A stretch of DNA of 64,000 nt from Lactobacillus sp. (lineage in GTDB: Bacteria > Bacillota > Bacilli > Lactobacillales > Lactobacillaceae). The notes under the pieces were generated by a model. The model made no database searches and was not told the origin of the DNA. It worked only from the letters and a program-made list of their open reading frames with translations. Location of the stretch: assembly GCA_030530865.1 (NCBI GenBank), contig JAUMUC010000003.1, forward strand, positions 62,001 to 126,000, written 5' to 3'. The translations under genes and the position numbers were made by a program. Position 1 is the stretch's first letter, and the number at the start of each line of letters is the position of its first letter. This document shows positions 9,212-17,159 of this stretch, piece by piece.

Positions 9212-9811
9212 CTAAAATTGGGTATCGGTTAAGTCATCTTCTGGGCGGTGTGCCTGAAGGCGCACAGCTTGCCAATTATCTGTTGCAGGAATGGTGATCT
9301 TTAAGCTGCCGTTTTCAAATTCAAATGGTAAGTCATCACGATTTTTGATTAATTCAACGCGTTCAGGAGCTACTTCTAGTCCAGAAATGGTCACTTGAGT
9401 TTCATCCTTGTTATTAATGAAAAGATATTTTTGGTAGCTTGCAATAAAGTTTTCAAAAGTGACACCTTGACTAGCAACTAAATCGCTAGGAACACTTTCG
9501 TTGATTGCATGACCGTACCAGTGCATCCATTGATTGATATCTGATAGGTACTGATTGTCTAAGTCTACAGACACACGCAGTGCCTTTTTATTTTGCTTTG
9601 CTTGAATTAACTTTTTTAACCAATCAGCTGATAGTTCTGGGCTTGCTTCATGTTCAACTAAGTTTAAGTGATACTGGCTCGCGATATTTTTAATATCGTT
9701 ATTATTATCTGGAAAAGCGATAGTTCTGATGCCGATGTCTCTAGCTTTTTTTATTTTTTCGTTAAATTGATCGTTATTAGTAAAGTCAAAGATAAATGCT
9801 AAGTCTTTCAT
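9212..9811 (-). CDS. Hypothetical protein, possible carbohydrate-enzyme-like C-terminus
   Basis: 199 residues from ATG 9811 with AAAAGGAG upstream; a longer start at 9841 has no RBS. I do not recognise the family with confidence. The N-terminal half (beta-alpha pattern, DIGIRTIAFPDNNND) could be a small Rossmann-like or barrel fragment. The C-terminal half ends in a strand-rich segment (SLKITIPATDNWQAVRLQ) reminiscent of the C-terminal beta domain of some GH29 fucosidase-like proteins. No signal peptide or membrane segment is seen. It is divergent from the TetR/ABC operon with a shared intergenic region. Confidence 0.6.
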   Translation of the reverse strand: MKDLAFIFDFTNNDQFNEKIKKARDIGIRTIAFPDNNNDIKNIASQYHLNLVEHEASPELSADWLKKLIQAKQNKKALRVSVDLDNQYLSDINQWMHWYGHAINESVPSDLVASQGVTFENFIASYQKYLFINNKDETQVTISGLEVAPERVELIKNRDDLPFEFENGSLKITIPATDNWQAVRLQAHRPEDDLTDTQF

Positions 9812-9853
9812 GTAAAATCTCCTTTTATATATAGTGTGCATAAAAGGTTTTTA

Positions 9854-9900
9854 ATTTGCAAATCAAATAAATTGACACGGTGTCACTTTTGAGTTTGAAT
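9854..9900 (+). promoter_or_regulatory. Promoter with TetR-type operator overlapping -35
   Basis: TTGACA (9872-9877) and TTGAAT (9895-9900) are 17 bp apart. The palindrome TGACAC-G-GTGTCA (9873-9885) covers the -35 box, a good candidate operator for the TetR protein encoded just downstream. A second perfect palindrome, ATTTGCAAAT (9854-9863), lies on the side of the divergent gene. Confidence 0.65.
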
Positions 9901-9921
9901 ATAAATAAAAGGAGGTTAAAT

Positions 9922-10404
9922 ATGGTTTCAACAACTTTTAAAAACTTACCAGAAGTGAAAAAGAAAAAAATTGAAGCAGCTCTAATTAAAGAGTTCGGAG
10001 CATATCCTTTGCATGATGCACAAGTGGCAAGAATTGTTAAAGATGCAGGAATTGCAAGAGGAGCTTTTTATAAGTATTTCGATGATTTAAAAGACGCATA
10101 TCATTATGTTTTTGCTAAAGCAATGCGAAAGATCCATCAAGATAGAGATGCAGATATTTATGAAACTGTAGCCTCTTTTGTGGAAAGGGTCGATATGTCT
10201 CCTTATCGTGATATGATCAAGCTTCACTGGCAACATGATCCGCAAAAAGTTAATCCCAAATTAGCTGAATTAGATGCTAAAACTTGGGCAAGAATGATTT
10301 TGGCACATTCGACAATTAGAGAGTGCTTATTTGACCCAGACAACCGTGAGACTTATTTGAAGAGACTGAAAGAAATCGCCTCTACTATAGAAAAGAAGGC
10401 CTAA
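9922..10404 (+). CDS. TetR family repressor of the adjacent ABC transporter
   Basis: 160 residues from ATG 9922 (AAAGGAGG 5 bases upstream). The N-terminal TetR HTH includes the A-R-I-V-K-D-A-G-I-A-R-G-A-F-Y-K-Y-F recognition segment at about residues 29-46; the ligand-binding C-terminus is short. It is the first gene of an operon with the ABC permease 1 bp away and the ATPase, so it likely represses its own transporter through the palindrome at 9873-9885. The inducer is unknown, likely a substrate of the transporter. Confidence 0.88.
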   Translation: MVSTTFKNLPEVKKKKIEAALIKEFGAYPLHDAQVARIVKDAGIARGAFYKYFDDLKDAYHYVFAKAMRKIHQDRDADIYETVASFVERVDMSPYRDMIKLHWQHDPQKVNPKLAELDAKTWARMILAHSTIRECLFDPDNRETYLKRLKEIASTIEKKA

Positions 10405-10405
10405 T

Positions 10406-11464
10406 ATGTTTTTAGCTTTAAAGGAAATCAGACATGAAAAGTTGCGCTACAGTTTGATTGTCCTACTTATTTTTTTGATCAGTTACTTGATCTTTATGTT
10501 GAGCTCGTTAGCTATCGGCTTAGCTGATGAAAATACCGTTGCAATTGAAAGTTGGAAAACTAAGTCGGTTATTTTGAACAAAAACTCAAATTTGAGTCTG
10601 AACCAGTCACTATTGACTAATAAAGATTTAGAAAATTTGAAGACTGATGATCAGACCGCGTTAGTTGGTCAAATCGGCTTGGTTGTTAAAAAGAGTGGTC
10701 GCAAGACAGTCAATACGCAATTTATCGGTTTGGATGAGCAACAATACATTTATCAAGATTTGAAGCTTGTTTCAGGTAAAAAAGCTCAAGGCGATAATGA
10801 AGTTATGCTTGATGCAAGCATGAAAGATAAGGGTTACCGAATTGGCGATCAATTGAAACTGAATGATTTGGATCATAAGGTAAAAGTTACTGCTTTTGTT
10901 AAAAACGCCAAAATCAATATCGCACCAATTATTTATGGTACTTTAAATACTTGGAAACAGTTGCGTCACGCGAGTCCAGATGCCGTAGCTTCAGGCGTAA
11001 TCTTGAAAAAGAAAGTTAACTACAATCACGAAAATGCAGAAAGTTATGGCGTCAAGAACTTCATCAAGAAGTTGCCAGGCTATGAAGCACAAAATCTCAC
11101 TTTCGAAATGATGATTGGCTTCCTATTAGTTATTTCGTTAATCATCATTGGCATTTTCCTCTATATTTTAACTATGCAAAAATTACCAAACTTTGCTGTT
11201 TTAAGAGCACAAGGTATTTCAAGTAAAACGTTGATTGCCTCAGTTGTATGGCAAGCTGCAATTTTAATTGTTGTAGGTGTTGCTATTGGCTTAATCATGA
11301 TGGAACTCACGATGATGTCGATGCCAAGTGCTGTCCCAATGAGTTTTACAATTTCTACTAAATTGATGGGATCAATCGGTATGTTAGTGATGGGATTAAT
11401 TGGTAGTTTATTGCCTGTTAGATCAATCTTGAAGGTTGACCCAGCTCAGGCCATAGGAGCATAA
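10406..11464 (+). CDS. ABC transporter permease, FtsX/MacB-like
   Basis: 352 residues. TM1 is near residues 13-37, followed by a ~190-residue extracytoplasmic domain (MacB_PCD-like) and three C-terminal helices (about 233-255, 276-300, 318-338). It ends with the VDPAQAIGA tail typical of FtsX-type permeases. This 4-TM architecture belongs to mechanotransmission ABC systems that export peptides, lipids or antibiotics, or act on the envelope. It pairs with the ATPase encoded 1 bp downstream. The substrate is not predictable. Confidence 0.88.
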   Translation: MFLALKEIRHEKLRYSLIVLLIFLISYLIFMLSSLAIGLADENTVAIESWKTKSVILNKNSNLSLNQSLLTNKDLENLKTDDQTALVGQIGLVVKKSGRKTVNTQFIGLDEQQYIYQDLKLVSGKKAQGDNEVMLDASMKDKGYRIGDQLKLNDLDHKVKVTAFVKNAKINIAPIIYGTLNTWKQLRHASPDAVASGVILKKKVNYNHENAESYGVKNFIKKLPGYEAQNLTFEMMIGFLLVISLIIIGIFLYILTMQKLPNFAVLRAQGISSKTLIASVVWQAAILIVVGVAIGLIMMELTMMSMPSAVPMSFTISTKLMGSIGMLVMGLIGSLLPVRSILKVDPAQAIGA

Positions 11465-11465
11465 A

Positions 11466-12140
11466 ATGTTAGCAATAGAATTAAAAAATGTCACAAAGGA
11501 TTATGGTTCAGGGGATGCAAAAGTATCGGCCTTAAAGCAAGTTAATTTTGCTGCAAATCGTGGCGAAGTTGTTTTGATAGAAGGGCCAAGTGGTGCAGGT
11601 AAAAGTACGATGCTAACAATTGCAGGACTTTTACAACGGCCCACTAGTGGTGAAGTTTGGATCAATGGTCAGGATTATTCTAAAGTATCGAATCGGAAAG
11701 CTGATCAAGTTAGATTGAATAAGATTGGTTTCGTTTTACAAGCTTATAATTTGGTTCCGTATTTAAAAGTAAAAGAACAATTTGAGCTTGTTGACAAAAT
11801 TAAAAAAAGTGACAACATGTCACAAAAATCTTTGAAAAAGTTAATTATTCAATTAGCTATAGATAACCTAATGAACAAATATCCGAATGAATTATCTGGT
11901 GGTCAAAAACAAAGAGTTGCTCTGGCAAGGGCATTATATGCGGAACCTGAAATCGTTTTAGCAGACGAACCCACGGCGTCTCTAGACTCTGAAAACGTTG
12001 AACAAGTGGGGCGTTTATTTAAGGATTTGGCTCAAAATAACCAAAAGGCCATAATTTTGGTTACACATGATGAGCGATTAGAACAATTTGCAAATCATAT
12101 TTACAAAATGATGGATGGAATTTTAACAAAAATTAAATAA
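11466..12140 (+). CDS. ABC transporter ATP-binding protein, LolD/MacB-like
   Basis: 224 residues with Walker A GPSGAGKST (near 40), signature LSGGQKQR, Walker B IVLADEPTASLD and switch HDE (VTHDE), all intact. It belongs to the FtsE/LolD/MacB ATPase type and pairs with the preceding permease. It is the last gene of the TetR-ABC operon; no clear terminator is seen before the next promoter at 12147. Confidence 0.92.
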   Translation: MLAIELKNVTKDYGSGDAKVSALKQVNFAANRGEVVLIEGPSGAGKSTMLTIAGLLQRPTSGEVWINGQDYSKVSNRKADQVRLNKIGFVLQAYNLVPYLKVKEQFELVDKIKKSDNMSQKSLKKLIIQLAIDNLMNKYPNELSGGQKQRVALARALYAEPEIVLADEPTASLDSENVEQVGRLFKDLAQNNQKAIILVTHDERLEQFANHIYKMMDGILTKIK

Positions 12141-12146
12141 CGATCG

Positions 12147-12175
12147 TTGCCTAAACCTTCTGTATCTTGTATAAT
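12147..12175 (+). promoter_or_regulatory. Promoter of 12213 gene
   Basis: TTGCCT (12147-12152) and consensus TATAAT (12170-12175) with a 17-bp spacer. Confidence 0.7.
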
Positions 12176-12212
12176 GGAATACAGAATAGAATATAGAGAA
12201 AAGGTGATTTGA

Positions 12213-12422
12213 ATGGACGAAAAACAAATTAGAATTAACGTCGATCCAGATACTGAAGGAGTTAATATTGATTGGACAGATAGCTTTGCTGATCCTCAAG
12301 AAGTTGGCTACTATCTATCCGCAGCATTTTTAGCTTTCAGTGCAAATGTTGGTATATCAGAAGAAGACTTGATCGAACTCATTAAAGAGAACTATCAAGA
12401 TTTTCAAGAAGAAAATAAGTAG
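12213..12422 (+). CDS. Small conserved-looking hypothetical protein, 69 aa
   Basis: The ATG at 12213 follows AAAAGGTG and a clear promoter. The protein is acidic (about a quarter Asp and Glu) with a central helix (VGYYLSAAFLAFSANVGI) and an acidic C-terminal helix; no membrane anchor or known motif. A strong promoter and RBS support expression. It is cotranscribed with the TetR gene 17 bp downstream. Function unknown. Confidence 0.75.
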   Translation: MDEKQIRINVDPDTEGVNIDWTDSFADPQEVGYYLSAAFLAFSANVGISEEDLIELIKENYQDFQEENK

Positions 12423-12425
12423 AAT

Positions 12426-12433
12426 GGGGGGGG
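12426..12433 (+). promoter_or_regulatory. G8 homopolymer acting as ribosome-binding site
   Basis: Eight consecutive G bases end 6 bases before the TTG start of the TetR gene and are the only ribosome-site candidate. Such a run is unusual in this AT-rich genome and could vary in length by slippage. Confidence 0.5.
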
Positions 12434-12439
12434 TAACCA

Positions 12440-13066
12440 TTGGCAAGAAAAAAGGAAATAGGCCGTGAAAAAATCCTCGATGCCGCATACAATTTAGCCC
12501 TCAAAGTCGGTTTGAACGATTTAACTGCGAGAAGTATCGCCGCAGAAGGTGACTTTTCAACACAACCTATATATTTAGAATTTACAAACTTAGATGAACT
12601 TCGCCAAGCAGTGCTTGACCGCTTTGTCAATTACCTCACTTCAGACAGAAAATATGAGTTTGATACAGGAAATGCTTTAATTGACTTATGTATGGACTAC
12701 ATTCACTTTTGTGTAAACCATACTGAATTCTTCAGTTCTATCTTTGTATATGGTAAACAAGATACAAGTAATGTCGCTGATCAAATGATTGACATTGGTG
12801 TTAAACTATTTTATAAGCAGTATCCAAACACTAATTTAACAAGATACGAAGTTACAAAAATTGTTGCAGCGTTTTGGACAGCTGTTACAGGCGTAATTTT
12901 ATCAATGACAACTCAACAAGCTATGTTTGGTTTTGAACAAATTCAAGATATGCTTGAGCAAAGTCTTAAGAATAATATCGAAGCTCGTGGTAAAGTATTA
13001 ATTGGTGAAAATCCATTATTCAACAAGAGCTTTGAACGAAAATTTCGTGAATACGCTGATGATTAA
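12440..13066 (+). CDS. TetR/AcrR family regulator
   Basis: 208 residues from TTG 12440; there is no ATG at the N-terminus, and the sequence MARKKEIGREKILDAAYNLA begins exactly as TetR proteins do. The HTH recognition region is LTARSIAAEGDFSTQPIYLEF (residues ~22-42). The C-terminal part is helical and presumably binds a ligand. It is terminated separately from the flavin genes downstream, so its targets may be elsewhere, though the FMN reductase cluster is the nearest candidate. Confidence 0.85.
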   Translation: MARKKEIGREKILDAAYNLALKVGLNDLTARSIAAEGDFSTQPIYLEFTNLDELRQAVLDRFVNYLTSDRKYEFDTGNALIDLCMDYIHFCVNHTEFFSSIFVYGKQDTSNVADQMIDIGVKLFYKQYPNTNLTRYEVTKIVAAFWTAVTGVILSMTTQQAMFGFEQIQDMLEQSLKNNIEARGKVLIGENPLFNKSFERKFREYADD

Positions 13067-13069
13067 TGA

Positions 13070-13095
13070 AAGAACCACTTAGGTGGTTCTTTTTT
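13070..13095 (+). terminator. Intrinsic terminator after TetR gene
   Basis: Stem AAGAACCAC / GTGGTTCTT with a TTAG loop and T6 tract. Confidence 0.9.
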
Positions 13096-13116
13096 ACAGA
13101 GGAGAAAAGTTACGAT

Positions 13117-13635
13117 ATGAAAATATTTGCATTATCCGGATCTAATTCTGAAAATTCATCTAATACCAAATTACTCAACTTTATAAAAAATAATTTCGAA
13201 CAAGATGTTGAAGTTGCTGATGTTAGAGGAATTCCACTTTTTAAAGAAGGAGCTGAAGTTCCTGCTAAAATTACTGAATTAGCTGAAAAAATTGCTGATA
13301 GCGATTTGATTTTGATCAGCACACCAGAAAGATTGCATTCAGTCCCAAGCTGCTTGAAGAGTGTGATTGACTGGTTCTCAGTTTCTGGAAATCCATTAGC
13401 TGGCAAGAAAGTGGTCATTCTATCTGCAGATAATTCTCCTCAAGGTGGTGCTCGTGCTCAAACGCGTTTGAAAACAATTTTGAGCAACTCTACTTTCCAC
13501 GTTACTATTTTTGGTCAAGATGAATTCATGCTATCTAATGCAGATCATGCCTTTGAAGCAGACCGTTTAGTTGATACGAATACAATTAAGTTTTTATATC
13601 ATTTCTTTGATGAAGTATTTGAATGGAGTAAATAG
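13117..13635 (+). CDS. NAD(P)H-dependent FMN reductase
   Basis: 172 residues from ATG 13117 (GAGGAG upstream). It has a flavodoxin-like fold: N-terminal FALSGSNSENSSNTKLL phosphate loop and the STPERLHSVPSCLKSVIDWFS segment that matches the TPEYN-S-P-x-LKNAIDW signature of FMN reductases, although Tyr-Asn is replaced by Arg-Leu. It reduces FMN with NAD(P)H or acts as a quinone/azo reductase in relatives. First gene of a four-gene operon with a paralog, a phosphatase and ApbE. Confidence 0.88.
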   Translation: MKIFALSGSNSENSSNTKLLNFIKNNFEQDVEVADVRGIPLFKEGAEVPAKITELAEKIADSDLILISTPERLHSVPSCLKSVIDWFSVSGNPLAGKKVVILSADNSPQGGARAQTRLKTILSNSTFHVTIFGQDEFMLSNADHAFEADRLVDTNTIKFLYHFFDEVFEWSK

Positions 13636-13636
13636 C

Positions 13637-14158
13637 ATGAAAATTTCAATTATTGTAGGTACTAATGCTGATAAATCATATAATCGGATGCTAGCAGAAT
13701 ATATCACTAGCTTAAACTTGGCTGATTTTGAAAAAGTCGAAATTGATCTGCCACTTTTTGGTGAATCAGAAGCCGATGGCCGCGTGGCTGAATTTAGAAA
13801 TAAATTAAAGGCAAGTGACGGCGTCATTGTAACTACACCGGAATATAACAAAGCTGTCACTCCTGCTTTGAAGAATGCTTTTGAATGGCTAGATGGTGCT
13901 TTAATAATGAAGCCTACTGCCGTTATTGGTACATCATTAGGTATTCAAGGTGCAACTAGAGCTCAAGAAGATGCCCGTGAAATTTTATTATCACCTGAAG
14001 TGTCAGCACTTGTTTTTCCAGGACATGAAGTGTTGATCGGTCAAGCCCCACAAAAGTTCATTGATGGTACAATTGATGATGAAAATACGCGATTAGACGT
14101 AGTTAAGTTTGCAGAATCATTTGTGAACTTTGTCAAACAATACTCGGGAAAGGATTAA
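13637..14158 (+). CDS. NAD(P)H-dependent FMN reductase (paralog)
   Basis: 173 residues from ATG 13637, one base after the stop of the previous gene; a start upstream inside that gene is rejected. N-terminal IIVGTNADKSYNRMLA phosphate loop, and a standard TTPEYNKAVTPALKNAFEWL signature. It differs from its neighbour in keeping TPEYN, so the two may be partners or have diverged in substrate. Cytosolic. It lies directly upstream of the phosphatase gene in the same operon. Confidence 0.9.
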   Translation: MKISIIVGTNADKSYNRMLAEYITSLNLADFEKVEIDLPLFGESEADGRVAEFRNKLKASDGVIVTTPEYNKAVTPALKNAFEWLDGALIMKPTAVIGTSLGIQGATRAQEDAREILLSPEVSALVFPGHEVLIGQAPQKFIDGTIDDENTRLDVVKFAESFVNFVKQYSGKD

Positions 14159-14163
14159 CTACT

Positions 14164-14913
14164 ATGGAAATTTTACCCCTGGAAAAAGTTAATAATGCAC
14201 GTACTTTAACAGGTTATAGTGGTCCATTTGGTACCGTTAAAGCCGATAGACTAATTAGAACGGGTAAGTTGTCTCAAATGACTGAGCTTGATGAAGCAAT
14301 TTTGCTTAGCCACAATTTACGGACTGTCATTGATTTGAGATGTCCAGGAGAAGCAGATAAATGCCCGGATCCAGCAATGGAAGACGTAGAATATCTGGCA
14401 GCTCCTTTATCGACTAAAGAACAAACTGCGGAATCAATCAAGGAACAATTTGCTAAATATGAAAAAGATCCATATGCAGCTCTTGATTTAATGATCAAGC
14501 GTTACCGCAATCACTTGCGTAATGGACAAGCTGGCTTTAAGAAGGTTTTCAAAAAGCTAACTGAACAAACTGAAGGTGCCACTATTATCCACTGTTCAGA
14601 AGGAAAAGACCGGACTGGTCTTGTTTGCATGCTCTTATTGCACGCTTTAGGTATTGATGAAGAAACTATTCGCCGTGACTATTTATTATCACAAGAATTG
14701 ATGGCGGATTACCGTTACCAAAGAGATCAAGAACATCGTGATGCTAGTTTAAGTGTTCGTGCAAATGTCCGAGTATTAGGATCAGTCAGTGATGTTTTCT
14801 ATGACACAGCTATGCTTGAATTAGAAAATAATTTTGGTGGCGTTATGAATTATTTGAAGAATAATTTAGATGTTGATGTAGAAGCATTACGTGCAAATTA
14901 TCTAGAAAAGTAA
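14164..14913 (+). CDS. Tyrosine-protein phosphatase (DSP/PTP-like)
   Basis: 249 residues. The P-loop HCSEGKDRTG (Cys at residue 144) matches CX5R, and the N-terminal part has the NARTLTGYSG-type start and an IDLR strand typical of the Y_phosphatase3 family (LipA/MptpB-like). These enzymes hydrolyse phosphotyrosine, phosphoserine or phosphoinositides. No signal peptide. The tight operon with FMN reductases and ApbE hints at a role with FMN, but that is inference. Confidence 0.9.
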   Translation: MEILPLEKVNNARTLTGYSGPFGTVKADRLIRTGKLSQMTELDEAILLSHNLRTVIDLRCPGEADKCPDPAMEDVEYLAAPLSTKEQTAESIKEQFAKYEKDPYAALDLMIKRYRNHLRNGQAGFKKVFKKLTEQTEGATIIHCSEGKDRTGLVCMLLLHALGIDEETIRRDYLLSQELMADYRYQRDQEHRDASLSVRANVRVLGSVSDVFYDTAMLELENNFGGVMNYLKNNLDVDVEALRANYLEK

Positions 14914-14916
14914 CAG

Positions 14917-15804
14917 ATGGAAGCAGAAACGATTACACATCGAGCTTTAGGAACAAAGAATGTTCTTACCGTTTTTGGTGGCGTCGATGTTTTGAAAAAA
15001 TCATGTGATTTGATTGATCATTATGAGGATTTATTAACTGTTAATCGAGATCAATCAGAAGTGATGGATATTAATAAAGCTGCTGGAAAACACCCAGTTT
15101 CTGTCTCTAGTCCTGTTTATCAACTTGCCAAAACTGCCATTTTAGAAAGCCGTAAGAATTACGGCTTTAATGCTTTAATTGGCCCCGTTGTGAAGTTGTG
15201 GCATATTGGCTTTTCTGATGCTAGAAAACCTAGCGAAGTTGAAATTAAAGCCAAGCTAGCAATTACCAATCCTGAAGATGCGACTTTTGATGATGATAGT
15301 CAGAGCATTTTTTTGACAAAAAAAGGCATGGAATTAGATTTGGGAGGTATTGGCAAAGGTTATATTGCTGATCGGATTAAGGACCTTTGGCAAGCTTATG
15401 GTGTAAGTAGTGGAATCATCAATTTGGGTGGAAATTTATTGTTTGTTGGTAAAAATCCCAAGCAAGCAGATGGCCTTTGGCGAATTGGTGTCCAAGACCC
15501 CAAAAAGGCCAGAGATGTTGATTTAGCCATAGTGACCATGCCTGAATGTTCAGCGGTCACAAGTGGTGTTTATGAACGCTATTTGAAAATTGGCAATGAA
15601 ACGTTCCATCATATAATCGATCCACGAACAGGCTATCCGTTAAAAACAGATTTAGCGGGTGTGACAGTTTTCACGAAGACTTCAATTGAAGCGGAATTAC
15701 TTGATAAGAAGCTATTTTTCAATGGCCCAGTGGCATCCAGTGAAAAGCTGGGAGCAGTTTTTGTTTATCAAGACGGAACAGTTAAATATGACCAAATAAA
15801 ATAA
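14917..15804 (+). CDS. apbE: FAD:protein FMN transferase, cytosolic ApbE
   Basis: 295 residues. ApbE motifs are seen in order: LDLGGIGKGYIAD, an INLGGN strand, the AVTSGVYERY segment, HHIIDPRTGYP, and a late VTVF strand with acidic residues for metal binding. The enzyme attaches FMN covalently to Thr/Ser of target flavoproteins. Most ApbE proteins are lipoproteins; this one starts directly with the folded domain and has no signal peptide, so it should act in the cytosol. No obvious target flavoprotein lies next to it. Last gene of the operon; terminator follows. Confidence 0.92.
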   Translation: MEAETITHRALGTKNVLTVFGGVDVLKKSCDLIDHYEDLLTVNRDQSEVMDINKAAGKHPVSVSSPVYQLAKTAILESRKNYGFNALIGPVVKLWHIGFSDARKPSEVEIKAKLAITNPEDATFDDDSQSIFLTKKGMELDLGGIGKGYIADRIKDLWQAYGVSSGIINLGGNLLFVGKNPKQADGLWRIGVQDPKKARDVDLAIVTMPECSAVTSGVYERYLKIGNETFHHIIDPRTGYPLKTDLAGVTVFTKTSIEAELLDKKLFFNGPVASSEKLGAVFVYQDGTVKYDQIK

Positions 15805-15826
15805 AGAGGCGTAAGCCTCTTTATTT
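15804..15826. terminator. Bidirectional terminator between apbE and cvpA
   Basis: AAAGAGGC-GTAA-GCCTCTTT hairpin with T-rich flank; it overlaps the stop codons of both converging genes. Confidence 0.88.
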
Positions 15827-16345
15827 TGTGAGTAGATGATGATCGATAAAGAATTGATTAAACAAGTTGGTTAAAACTGGTGTCTCGTTCAAAATGAATT
15901 GTGCACATGGTGAATTAATCAATTGCGTTTCAAACCAAGAAACATTTAGTGCGTGGAACATTGAAATTAGTAAGAAGACCCAAAGGTATGAGCAGACAAA
16001 ACTAAGTGCTGCACCTAATAGGGCATTTAAGAAACCCGAAAGTCCGTGGTGACCATGCTTTCTTGGAAAAAGAATTCTTTGGATGAAACCAAACATAATT
16101 CTAAAAATAAACCATAATGCAAAGAAAGCGATGAATCTAGAAACTAAGGTATAGAACTGCTCTAGACCTTGGCCAACGAATAATTTTTGGTAAACAAATT
16201 CACCAACAGTTCCTTGCAAAAAGATGGCACCAAATAATGACATTAAATGAATGATTCTAGTGACGATTTGTCTGATTAGACCCATTCTCCAGCCACGAAT
16301 TGTGCTGAGTATTAAATAAATTAGAATCAAGATTGTTAAAATCAT
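15821..16345 (-). CDS. cvpA: CvpA family membrane protein
   Basis: 174 residues from ATG 16345 with a perfect AAAGGAGGT; the earlier ATG at 16381 is rejected. Four membrane helices, with a conserved RGWRMGLI loop after TM1 as in CvpA. E. coli CvpA was linked to colicin V production and to envelope stress; its biochemical function is unknown. It is divergent from rsmG, and the two share an 82-bp intergenic region. Confidence 0.85.
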   Translation of the reverse strand: MILTILILIYLILSTIRGWRMGLIRQIVTRIIHLMSLFGAIFLQGTVGEFVYQKLFVGQGLEQFYTLVSRFIAFFALWFIFRIMFGFIQRILFPRKHGHHGLSGFLNALLGAALSFVCSYLWVFLLISMFHALNVSWFETQLINSPCAQFILNETPVLTNLFNQFFIDHHLLTK

Positions 16346-16404
16346 AATACCTCCTTTGACGATTGATGAAAAATCGTTCATAATTGGAAGATAGAATTAC
16401 ATAC

Positions 16405-16420
16405 TGTTTCACGTAAATGG
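16405..16420. promoter_or_regulatory. Degenerate parS-like site
   Basis: TGTTTCACGTAAATGG matches 12 of 16 positions of the Firmicute parS consensus TGTTTCACGTGAAACA; the left half is perfect and the right half decayed. It lies 8 bases before the rsmG start, at the head of the noc-parA-parB operon. Binding by ParB is inferred and uncertain. Confidence 0.4.
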
Positions 16421-16427
16421 AGAAAAT

Positions 16428-17147
16428 ATGAATCCTACTGAATTTTATCAGAAGTTAACAAATATGCATTATCATCTCACAGACGATGTTAAAAAGCAAT
16501 TTGCAGACTATTTTGAAACCTTGGTAGAAGTTAATCAATATCTTAATTTAACGAGAATTACTGAGGAAGATGAAGTTTATTTAAAACACTTTTACGATAG
16601 TCTTACTCCTTTATTTGCTTACCCAGAACTTTTTGAAAGCAAAGTTTCACTTTGTGACGTGGGAGCAGGTGCAGGATTTCCATCAATTCCGATGAAAATC
16701 TTACATCCAGAAATTGAGGTTACTATAGTAGATTCTTTGCAAAAGCGACTCAACTTTTTGGATGATTTAACTAAAAAATTAGGCATTACTGGCGTTCATC
16801 TAGTGCATGGACGAGCTGAAGAAGTTGGTCAAAATGAACAATATCGTGAAAAGTTTGATTTAGTTACTGCTAGAGCAGTTGCTAGAATGAGCGTTTTGAG
16901 CGAATATTGTTTACCACTAGTTAAACTTGATGGAAAGTTTTTGGCATTAAAAGGGCCAAAGGCTGAACAAGAAATTCAAGAAGCTGGTAAGGCGATTAAG
17001 ACGCTAGGTGGAAAGGTAATCGATCAAAAACAATTCAATTTGCCTGACACTGATGAAGAGCGTAATTTAATTTTGATATCAAAGACAGAAAAATGTCCTA
17101 AAAAGTATCCACGACAAGCTGGAACTCCGGCTAGAAAGCCTTTGTAA
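16428..17147 (+). CDS. rsmG: 16S rRNA m7G527 methyltransferase RsmG (GidB)
   Basis: 239 residues, the family length. The N-terminal helix has NLTRI, and the SAM-binding motif [15 protein letters not shown] lies near residue 77, with [13 protein letters not shown] and LKGPKAEQE later. It methylates G527 of 16S rRNA; loss gives low streptomycin resistance in other bacteria. First gene of the rsmG-noc-parA-parB order that is usual near the origin of many Firmicutes. Confidence 0.96.
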   Translation: MNPTEFYQKLTNMHYHLTDDVKKQFADYFETLVEVNQYLNLTRITEEDEVYLKHFYDSLTPLFAYPELFESKVSLCDVGAGAGFPSIPMKILHPEIEVTIVDSLQKRLNFLDDLTKKLGITGVHLVHGRAEEVGQNEQYREKFDLVTARAVARMSVLSEYCLPLVKLDGKFLALKGPKAEQEIQEAGKAIKTLGGKVIDQKQFNLPDTDEERNLILISKTEKCPKKYPRQAGTPARKPL

Positions 17148-17159
17148 AGGAGAGCTAAG

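Noticed and set aside
11809..11823. Palindrome GTGACA-ACA-TGTCAC inside the ABC ATPase gene
   Set aside because: Half-site differs from the promoter palindrome (GTGACA versus TGACAC), and it lies in coding sequence; chance likely.
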